A stretch of DNA of 64,000 nt from Bradyrhizobium sp. (GTDB lineage: Bacteria > Pseudomonadota > Alphaproteobacteria > Rhizobiales > Xanthobacteraceae), in NCBI GenBank assembly GCA_030681365.1, contig JAUXWH010000158.1, positions 20,379 to 84,378 on the forward strand, read 5' to 3'. This document shows positions 39,119-46,981 of this stretch, piece by piece. Every line of letters begins with the position of its first letter. The stretch's first letter is position 1. Under the pieces are notes generated by a model. The model worked only from the letters and a program-made list of their open reading frames with translations, did not search any database and had not been told where the DNA came from. Position numbers and translations under genes: made by a program.

Positions 39119-39790
39119 ATGGCACCGAGAAAGCGCGCACCCGGCGGGGGTCGGAAGCCCCTCGACCCCATAGCCAAGACCGCCAACTTCTCGACCCGGT
39201 GTACGCCCGAAATGCGCGCACGGTTGGAGGCCCTTGCGGCCGAGAAGGGAAAGTCAATTTCACAGATTTCGGAAAAGATTCTAGAGTTGGGCCTGCAGCA
39301 ATACGCCAACGATCAGCTGTCTAGCCCGATCCGCGCGTTGGCATATTTGCTTCGGTTGCTCGCGCTTCGATGCAGCTACGTCGATACGAGTGTTTCGGAC
39401 GATGATCGAGAGTGGCACAACGATCCGTTTGCGTTCGATGCATTCGCTCGCGCTATCCAAATGCTGCTTGAGCGGATTCGTCCCGCAGGCGAGATCAAGA
39501 CGCCGAAAGAGGTCTTTCCCGGACTTCCAACTTGGCCAACCTCAGAGAGGCAGGCGGAGGTAGCGTTTGCAGATGTTTGGCGTCAGGTGATGACTCTCGA
39601 GCCCATCAGCAAGACAAAAGTGATCGATCGCGACAAACAGCCGAGCAAGGCAAAAGAGCTTGCCGCACAACGCGGCTGGAAACTTGGTCCGATATCGGAC
39701 GAATGGGCCGGCCGCATTTCAGGACGTTCCTATTCGATGGACGACATACGCCGCACGTTTGGAATCAAATCAGAGGTGAAGAAATCATGA
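39119..39790 (+). CDS. Ribbon-helix-helix-like N-terminus, hypothetical regulator
   Basis: MAPRKRAPGGGRKPLDPIAKTANFSTRCTPEMRARLEALAAEKGKSISQISEKILELGL. Confidence 0.7.
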   Translation: MAPRKRAPGGGRKPLDPIAKTANFSTRCTPEMRARLEALAAEKGKSISQISEKILELGLQQYANDQLSSPIRALAYLLRLLALRCSYVDTSVSDDDREWHNDPFAFDAFARAIQMLLERIRPAGEIKTPKEVFPGLPTWPTSERQAEVAFADVWRQVMTLEPISKTKVIDRDKQPSKAKELAAQRGWKLGPISDEWAGRISGRSYSMDDIRRTFGIKSEVKKS

Positions 39791-40914
39791 AGGGCCACAT
39801 TCAACAACGCGGCAAACACTCTTGGCGCCTGAAGTTCGATGCCGGCCGTGACGAAAAGACGGGCGAGCGCCGCTCTCAATTCGTCACGTTTCGCGGCACC
39901 AAGCGCGAAGCACAGGTCAAGATGGCTGAGCTGATCGCGTCGGTCGCGCAAGCCAAATATGTAGAGCCTCACAAGACCACCGTTACCGAATGGGTGCGCG
40001 CTCGCGTGGACCATTGGGAGGCCTCGAGCGAGATCAGCGCACGGACGGCGCAACGCTATCGACAATTGGTCGAGCACCAGATCGTACCGCATATCGGCGC
40101 GAAGCTGCTGCAAAAGTTGCGAACACTTGATATCGAGGGATGGCACGCGACGTTGCGGACAAGCGGGCGGGTACGAGGGAAGGGCGATCTATCGGCCCGC
40201 ACCGTTGGCCATGCGCATCGCGTTCTCAACAAAGCGCTGCGAGAGGCCACCAAGAACGAGCTAGTCACCAAGAACGTGGTCGCACTTGAAGCCGCGCCAA
40301 AGGTCGCCAGCGAAGAAATGGAGATCGTGCAGGACGTGCCGGCCTTCGTTGAAAAGATGCGGGGCCACCGCCTATTCACCATGGGAATGATCGGGCTGTT
40401 GACAGGCATGCGGCTCGGCGAAGTGTTGGCGCTGCGTTGGGGCAGGGTGGACATTGACGGGAAGGTAATTCAGGTCCGGGAGGCGCTGGAGGCGACCAAG
40501 AAATACGGCATCCGGTTCAAGGTGCCGAAATCGAAGGCCGGCCGCCGCGACATCACCTTGCCCGATTTGCTGGTCGACGCACTGCGCGACTTCCGGCGGG
40601 AGCAACTGGAATTGCGGCTCAAGCTTGGATCCGGGAAGCTGCCCGACGACGGCCTTCTGTTTGGGAACGTCGAAGGTGAACCGCGCTCGCCGTCGTCGGT
40701 CTCGCGCGCTTGGGGCGATGCTACGGGCGTTGGCTACCACAACCTGCGCCACACCCACGCTAGCCAGCTTATCGCCGCAGATGTGGATATTGTCACGATT
40801 AGCAAGCGGCTCGGGCATGCGAGCCCGGCAATTACTCTTGCGGTCTACGCGCACATGTTCAATAAGACCGACGCCAAGGCGGCAGCGGCGATCAATGCGG
40901 CGCTGAATCGCTAA
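39787..40914 (+). CDS. int: Tyrosine site-specific recombinase (integrase)
   Basis: MKGHIQQRGKHSWRLKFDAGRDEKTGERRS...LLTGMRLGEVLALRW...YHNLRHTHASQLIAADVDIVTISKRLGHASPAITLAVYAH. Confidence 0.96.
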   Translation: MKGHIQQRGKHSWRLKFDAGRDEKTGERRSQFVTFRGTKREAQVKMAELIASVAQAKYVEPHKTTVTEWVRARVDHWEASSEISARTAQRYRQLVEHQIVPHIGAKLLQKLRTLDIEGWHATLRTSGRVRGKGDLSARTVGHAHRVLNKALREATKNELVTKNVVALEAAPKVASEEMEIVQDVPAFVEKMRGHRLFTMGMIGLLTGMRLGEVLALRWGRVDIDGKVIQVREALEATKKYGIRFKVPKSKAGRRDITLPDLLVDALRDFRREQLELRLKLGSGKLPDDGLLFGNVEGEPRSPSSVSRAWGDATGVGYHNLRHTHASQLIAADVDIVTISKRLGHASPAITLAVYAHMFNKTDAKAAAAINAALNR

Positions 40915-40920
40915 ACGCCA

Positions 40921-40939
40921 GGGTGCCAATTGGGTGCCA
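40921..40939 (+). promoter_or_regulatory. Candidate integrase arm-type sites (right): GGGTGCCA x2
   Basis: GGGTGCCAATTGGGTGCCAA immediately after the int stop. Confidence 0.55.
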
Positions 40940-40996
40940 ACTTCGTGGTTTGTTCTCTCGGGAATGCCCGCTAAGTGCTTGATAAGTCTACAATGG

Positions 40997-41070
40997 GGCC
41001 ACGTGGCGGAGTGGTTACGCAACGGTCTGCAAAACCGTGCACTCGGGTTCGATTCCCGACGTGGCCTCCA
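40997..41070 (+). tRNA. tRNA-Cys (GCA)
   Basis: ggccacg...cgtggcc acceptor stem, ctGCAaa anticodon loop, U73 discriminator, encoded CCA. Confidence 0.95.
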
Positions 41071-41129
41071 TCAACATAATCAACGCCTTGCGCTAATCAG
41101 CTCAGAGACCGAAGGAAGCCGCGCGCGTT

Positions 41130-41309
41130 TCAGCAGACGGCGTGCCAGCCTTCCGGAAACGGCACCAGCGGCCAAGCCATCTGGTTGTCATTGGCGGCTT
41201 TCGGCGGCTCTTCGAAAAGCGGCAGCTCGGCCAAGAAGCCTTCCTGCGGCGCGGGTTCAATCGCCATCCTGACGCTCTCCAGCAATCGATTGTATTCAAC
41301 TTCGCTCAT
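41130..41309 (-). CDS. Small hypothetical protein (59 aa)
   Basis: MSEVEYNRLLESVRMAIEPAPQEGFLAELPLFEEPPKAANDNQMAWPLVPFPEGWHAVC. Confidence 0.5.
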   Translation of the reverse strand: MSEVEYNRLLESVRMAIEPAPQEGFLAELPLFEEPPKAANDNQMAWPLVPFPEGWHAVC

Positions 41310-42070
41310 GGCGCTCTCCCTCGTTCGAGAGCGCACCATCTCAAAAGTGTTTTGGTTCCAGATTGAACGGATCGCTCAAGTTTTATCGATCGAGCGATCG
41401 CGGCCGTCTTGGTTACTGATGTCTTAAAAGTCCCGCGGGCACCCTAGGTGGTTCCGCCCGCGGCCCTTTGTGAGAAAAATCACATTTCGCCGAAAAATCT
41501 TGCCGTATTTCCCAGACCACCACGGCTTTCGCGAGCCGTCAACACGGGAGAGCGGCCATGACCGCGAGGTTTGACCGGGCCTTCGCCAAGGCGAGCCGCG
41601 CCAGTCTCCTGCTGGCGCTGTCGGCATCGCAGCCCGCATCCGCCGCGCCGGCGACGCCGGAGCAGTGCAGGGCCCGCAAGCCGGACGCCAGCCGCCCTTT
41701 GTCCCGGCGAAATCCCCAACGTCCGCGCCATAACCAACCGCCTGCGCCGGAAGAGGCGAGCCTCAGCGAGGCGTGACGGGCGGTATTCGAGCAGTGAGGG
41801 GATGACGCCGCAGCCCGGCGCGGCGGACATCGGCACACGCAGACAGGCAACGACGAACGGTCGAAGCATCCGCGAAAAACACCCCGTCACTCTGGACGGG
41901 GTGAAGGTCGGGAGAGCGGCGGCAGAACACAAGCGCGCCGTGCGATCAATGATGCCACGTTCGGCCTCTAGAAGTTGCGTATCGCAATCTTCGAAAACCC
42001 ACCACGGCCTCGTCGTCCCCGAAGCGCGCAAAGGACGAGGCCGTGCCCATTGAGTTGGGCCGTGAAGTCC

Positions 42071-42343
42071 TCACCGGGCCTGGAGATCGTCTATGTTCCT
42101 GCAACCATAAGACTTCGCCTGTCCCTTGTTCCATGCCTGCCTGAGCTTTCGATTACATCTTCGCTCGGCGCGGCGGCAGGCACCGCTCTTCTTTATGCCG
42201 CTGGCATACCCGTCGATCGAGCGCGCCATTTCCCTGGACCATGGATCGAATGCAACAAACCAGCAATTGGCCGCGCTGGCGGGAGTCGCTAGGCCATTCA
42301 ACAGAACCACCGATGCGGTGGCGAGCAGCAACCTGCGGAACAT
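42071..42343 (-). CDS. Small secreted Cys-containing hypothetical protein (90 aa)
   Basis: MFRRLLLATASVVLLNGLATPASAANCWF... signal peptide. Confidence 0.65.
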   Translation of the reverse strand: MFRRLLLATASVVLLNGLATPASAANCWFVAFDPWSREMARSIDGYASGIKKSGACRRAERRCNRKLRQAWNKGQAKSYGCRNIDDLQAR

Positions 42344-42683
42344 GGGATGCCTCCTTTGGATCCAGATCAGAACCGAGCATGTTTCTGTCGCAACGTGGAA
42401 AAGCGAAGTTCAAATAGCTCGCGCGGTATCCTCGCCGCATTCGCCATGCGGCTCCGCAGTTTCGTGTGTGGAAGCGGGCATGGCGAAGGGAACGCAGATT
42501 CGCCTCAGGTAGAAGCGAATGATCAAGGGGAACAGTCTCGTAAGACCGCGCCACCGCCAAGGTCGATGGCACCGGCGCCTATCCGACGGGAGAGGGAGAA
42601 GTCTGCAAATTTCCAGACTTGAACGAGGGCAGTCGCTTGGACCGGTTCGAAATCCCTATCTATCGGGCGCTGAGCTGGCTTTT

Positions 42684-42758
42684 TGGCTCCCCGGGCTGGA
42701 TTCGAACCAGCGACCATTCGATTAACAGTCGAATGCTCTACCGCTGAGCTACCGAGGA
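42684..42758 (-). tRNA. tRNA-Asn (GTT)
   Basis: Minus strand TCCTCGGTAGCTCAGCGGTAGAGCATTCGACTGTTAATCGAATGGTCGCTGGTTCGAATCCAGCCCGGGGAGCCA. Confidence 0.95.
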
Positions 42759-43029
42759 ACAGGCGAAACAATCGTTCGCAAGCCGGCTGCGTATAACAAA
42801 GCCTTCCGGGCTTGCAAAGGACGAAATCGCCCGTTCCGACGCGTCATCAGGAAGACGGCGAAACTGCCTGCGCCACAACGATTTCTCGGGTTTCCGGACG
42901 ATCGGGCCGCGGTCCCGGCGCCTGACCGGCGCATGGCCACCACCCGCGTTCAGCACGGGTCAGCCGTCAAAAGGGCCCATTCGCCGGCGATCTTCGGTGG
43001 TGCCGGAGCCGAACCCTCGAGGTGATTCG

Positions 43030-43209
43030 ATGCCAGACGTCTTGACCGAACTCGCAAAACCGGTGCCGTCGATCGTTCCAAGCGATATTCCGGCACTCAG
43101 CGACGACGAATGCCTGCTCCGGCTCTCCCGGGCCATCGCCGAGCATGATTCCGACCATCTGGACGAGGTGGCGCGGTTGATCGGGCGGCTCGCGGTGCCC
43201 ATCGAATAG
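43030..43209 (+). CDS. Small hypothetical protein (59 aa)
   Basis: MPDVLTELAKPVPSIVPSDIPALSDDECLLRLSRAIAEHDSDHLDEVARLIGRLAVPIE. Confidence 0.55.
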   Translation: MPDVLTELAKPVPSIVPSDIPALSDDECLLRLSRAIAEHDSDHLDEVARLIGRLAVPIE

Positions 43210-43362
43210 ACCGGCTGGGGGGTCCCGGACCGGCTCATCGGGGAGGTGGCGTACCCGCTTCAGCCGCTCCCGGCAGCATGTTGCGTTTTGACGATCCTTG
43301 TACCAAAGATGGCGCGGTTTCGCCCCGCGGGCTTGCGCCCGCACCGCTTGCAAGGTCCGCTC

Positions 43363-44028
43363 ATGTCCGGTTTTTCGACCGCGCGCCAGAAGATGGTCGA
43401 TGGCCAGGTGCGCCCCAGCGACGTCACCGATATCAGGATCCTCGACGCCATGCTGGCGGTGCCGCGCGAGGTCTTTGTCCCTGCCAGCCAGCGCGCGCTG
43501 GCCTATCTCGACCTCGATCTCGATGTCAGCGAGGGGGCTTCGGCCAAGCGATTCCTGATCAAGCCGGCGGTCACGGCCAAGATGCTGCAGGCGGCCGAGA
43601 TCAAGGAAGGCGACCACGTTCTGGTGGTGGGCTGCGCCACCGGCTATGCGGCGGCGATCATCGCCAGGCTGGCCGGGCAGGTGACGGCGACCGAGAGCGA
43701 CGCCTCGCTCTCCGCGAAGGCGAGCGAGGTTCTGGCCGGGCTGGGGCTGGCGAATGTCACGGTCCGGACGGCGGCCGCGGGCGAGGGCGAACCGGCCAGC
43801 GCGCCCTATGATGTGATCATCCTCAATGGCGCGACCGAGATCGTGCCGGACCGGCTGTACGCTCAACTCAAGGAGGGAGGCCGGCTGGTCGGCGTTTTCG
43901 CTGCCACGCAGCCGCCGCGGGCCACCCTCGTGACGCGCTCCCATGGCGATTTCGGGAACCGGGCGCTGTTTGACGCCGCGGTTCCGGTTCTTCCCGGCCT
44001 GGAGAGGGTTGCCGCCTTCGTTTTCTAG
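43363..44028 (+). CDS. Protein-L-isoaspartate O-methyltransferase family
   Basis: MSGFSTARQKMVDGQVRPSDVTDIRILDAMLAVPREVFVPASQRALAYLD. Confidence 0.9.
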   Translation: MSGFSTARQKMVDGQVRPSDVTDIRILDAMLAVPREVFVPASQRALAYLDLDLDVSEGASAKRFLIKPAVTAKMLQAAEIKEGDHVLVVGCATGYAAAIIARLAGQVTATESDASLSAKASEVLAGLGLANVTVRTAAAGEGEPASAPYDVIILNGATEIVPDRLYAQLKEGGRLVGVFAATQPPRATLVTRSHGDFGNRALFDAAVPVLPGLERVAAFVF

Positions 44029-44269
44029 GCCGTTTCGGTCTTTTGCCGGCCATTGTTCGGGGCTTTCCGCCTTGCTCGTGCTTGCCCATTCTTGGCCACC
44101 GGCAAAATTCCGTTCCCGATCAGAAGTGTGGCCCAGATGCCCCACGTCGAGAGTTTCCGCTGCATAAGGGTGCGGGGTGGTTCCGTCGCGCCTATGTGCG
44201 GAATAAGGTGAGCCGGGACTCACTTGACTGCAGCGATGTCCGGCTTATCGTTCGAGCCGGCGATCAAGA

Positions 44270-45694
44270 ATGAATGGATTGCCAGGGATGCATGGTGTGA
44301 AGGCCTTTACCGGAGCTGCGGCTGCGGTCCTTCTGTTGGCATGGATGGGCCCGACGCCCGCCTTGGCCGACACCATCGAGGCCGCGCTGGTGCGCGCCTA
44401 TCAGAATAATCCGCAGCTCAACGCGCAACGCGCCTCGGTCCGAGCGACCGACGAGAACGTGCCGCAGGCATTGTCAGGCTATCGCCCGCGCGTCGCGATC
44501 ACCGGCAGCGCCGGTTACCAATACACCGAATCGATCTCCACCGCGGGCGGCTCGCCCGACACCCTCGTCCGAACCGGCATTCGCGGCGCCAACTCGCCGC
44601 GTAGCATCGGCACGACAGTGACGCAGACGCTGTTCAACGGACAGCAGACCGCGAACCGGACCCGCGCGGCGGAGAGCCAGGTGTCCGGCGCGCGCGAAGC
44701 GCTGCGGGTGCTCGAACAGACGGTGCTGCTGCAGGCCGCCACCATCTACATGGACTACCTGCGCGACTCCGCGATCGTCGAAGTGCAGAAGAGCAACGTC
44801 CGCGTTCTCGAACAGACGCTGAAACAGACCAAGGACCGCTTCAGCGTCGGCGAGGTCACGCGCACCGACGTCGCGCAGTCCGAGGCGCAACTGGCCGCCG
44901 GCAATACCCAGCTGCTGACCGCCGAAGCCAATCTGAACACGACGCGATCGAATTTCCGCCGCATCATCGGCAACGAGCCGGTCGCTCTCGCGCCGGGTTC
45001 GCCGGTCGACCGCTTTCTGCCGGGAGCGCTGCCCGCCGCGGTGGAACTGGCGTTGACGCAAAATCCCAACGTGACCGCCGCGATGTTCGGCATCGATGTC
45101 AGCTATCTCCAGGTCAAGGTCAACGAGGGCGCGCTGTTGCCGACGGTGACGCTGCAGGCCTCGGTGCAGCAGTCCTACGAACAGACCATGACCGTCCAGC
45201 GCTCGTTCGGCGCCTCGGCGATCGCTCAGCTGTCGGTCCCGGTCTATCAGGGCGGCGGAGAGTACGCGCTGATCCGCCAGTCCAAGGAAAGCCTGGCGCA
45301 GCAACGTCTCGCCCTCGAACAGGTCCGCGACCAGACCCGCGCCAATGTGGTGACGGCATGGGGACAGCTGGTGGCGGGCAAGGCGCAGGTTCGGTCGGCG
45401 CAGTCGCAGGTGTCGGCATCCGAGATCGCGCTCAACGGCGTGCGCGAAGAGGCCAAGGCCGGACAGCGCACCACGCTCGACGTGCTGAACGCGCAGCAGG
45501 CGCTGGTCAACGCCCGCGTCGCGCTGGTCACCGCGCAGCACGATCGCGTGGTGGCGTCATACTCCGTCCTGGACAAGGTCGGACGGCTGTCGCCGATAGT
45601 GCTCAAGCTTCCCACCACCGTCTACGACCCCAGTGTGCATTATCACCAGGTCCGCGACAGCTGGTACGGCGTTCGCACGCCCGACGGCCGCTGA
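44270..45694 (+). CDS. tolC: TolC family outer membrane channel
   Basis: 474 aa; ADTIEAALVRAYQNNPQLNAQRASVRATDENVPQALSGYRPRVAITGSAGY. Confidence 0.9.
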   Translation: MNGLPGMHGVKAFTGAAAAVLLLAWMGPTPALADTIEAALVRAYQNNPQLNAQRASVRATDENVPQALSGYRPRVAITGSAGYQYTESISTAGGSPDTLVRTGIRGANSPRSIGTTVTQTLFNGQQTANRTRAAESQVSGAREALRVLEQTVLLQAATIYMDYLRDSAIVEVQKSNVRVLEQTLKQTKDRFSVGEVTRTDVAQSEAQLAAGNTQLLTAEANLNTTRSNFRRIIGNEPVALAPGSPVDRFLPGALPAAVELALTQNPNVTAAMFGIDVSYLQVKVNEGALLPTVTLQASVQQSYEQTMTVQRSFGASAIAQLSVPVYQGGGEYALIRQSKESLAQQRLALEQVRDQTRANVVTAWGQLVAGKAQVRSAQSQVSASEIALNGVREEAKAGQRTTLDVLNAQQALVNARVALVTAQHDRVVASYSVLDKVGRLSPIVLKLPTTVYDPSVHYHQVRDSWYGVRTPDGR

Positions 45695-46040
45695 TCGTCA
45701 CCATCGCTGCATGAGCATAGGCCGCCTCCTTGAGCGCTCGCGCGCGTGAAAGGGGTGGCGCGTTGCTTGCAATCAATTGTTGCCATGACATACCGTTATT
45801 GGAGGCAGCAGGGCGATTCGCGCCGCATCTGAGTCAGCACTCGAGTTGGCAGGATCCTGGCCGCGACGCTTCGGTACCCTGAGCAGGGGCGGGATCCCGA
45901 ACGATGTGGTGAGCGGCGCTTGATCTGGGGACAAGTCAGGCTTGAGCGGTGAAAATCCCGACCTGTATCTCGAGAACCGGAAAATCCTGTCTGGCTTGGT
46001 GTAAAACGCACCGGAGGGCGTTGATGATGTGGAGTCGGCG

Positions 46041-46808
46041 ATGACGCAACCTGCAAAGGTCCAGGAACCCTCGATGGAGGAGATTCTGGCGTCGATCCGT
46101 CGCATCATTGCCGACGACGAAGCCAAGCCGCCGGTTGCCGAAAAGCCCGCCAGCCCGGCGGCCCCGGCGAAGCCGGTTGCGCCGGCGCCCGCTGCCAAGC
46201 CGGCCGCCATGACCAATATTCCGCCTTCGGCGATTGCCGCGGCTGCGAAGCCCGCACCCCCGCCGGCCAAACCCGCACCGCCTCCGCCCCCCGCCGCGCC
46301 GGCACCGGCGGCCGCCGCATCCAACAGCCAGGACGACATCGACGCCCTGCTCAACGGCCTCGACGAGGCGACCGTGCCGGAGGAAATCCGCCCGCCCTTG
46401 CCCGACGGCGATGTGTTCGAACTCACCGACGATATGGCGGTGGCGATGGCGGAGACGCCAGCGCCCCCGCAGCCTTCGTTCCAGAAGGTCGAACCGCAGG
46501 ACGACCTCGAATTCGCCGAGAGCGCGGCCCGCATGGCGCCGCGGCAGCCCGCCTTCGAACCGCCGCCGTTTGAAAGTGCCGCGCCCGTGCAGCAGATGCT
46601 GTCGCATACCACCGTGTCGGCCGTGGAATCCGCCTTCAACTCGCTCGCCAACACCGTGCTCAGCAACAATGCCCGCACGCTGGAAGACCTCGTCAAGGAA
46701 ATGCTGCGGCCGATGCTGAAGTCCTGGCTCGACGACAACCTGCCGGGCCTCGTCGAGCGCATCGTCAAGGCGGAAATCGAGCGGGTTTCCCGCGGCGGCA
46801 GGACGTAA
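46041..46808 (+). CDS. DUF2497 / PopZ-like polar organizing protein
   Basis: N-term SMEEILASIRRIIADDEA, Pro/Ala-rich linker, C-term LEDLVKEMLRPMLKSWLDDNLPGLVERIVKAEIERVSR. Confidence 0.88.
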   Translation: MTQPAKVQEPSMEEILASIRRIIADDEAKPPVAEKPASPAAPAKPVAPAPAAKPAAMTNIPPSAIAAAAKPAPPPAKPAPPPPPAAPAPAAAASNSQDDIDALLNGLDEATVPEEIRPPLPDGDVFELTDDMAVAMAETPAPPQPSFQKVEPQDDLEFAESAARMAPRQPAFEPPPFESAAPVQQMLSHTTVSAVESAFNSLANTVLSNNARTLEDLVKEMLRPMLKSWLDDNLPGLVERIVKAEIERVSRGGRT

Positions 46809-46981
46809 TCCGCCCGACCCGGCGGGGCCGGCTCCTCGCCGGCCTCTGACCGGCCCTCATTCAGTCCCAGATCCGGCCTAATCCTGCGTCCTTGGCGCCG
46901 GTGATGTTGACTTGTCAGGTTGACTTGCCGCGCTGCGGCGGCTTTCTAGCCCGTTCCATAGCCCAAAGATTGCATTTTCCG

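Larger units (their letters stand above)
30196..41033. mobile_element. Integrated phage-like element in tRNA-Cys(GCA); candidate capsid-encoding satellite/PICI-like island
   Basis: 43-bp att repeats; tyrosine integrase next to attR; capsid, portal, protease and TerL genes; paired GGGTGCCA motifs near each end. Confidence 0.92.

Noticed and set aside
30196-41033. Dedicated anti-phage defence or toxin-antitoxin system inside the island
   Set aside because: No recognisable nuclease/helicase defence pairs or TA modules; only the HNH and zinc-ribbon proteins could be considered and neither gives specific support
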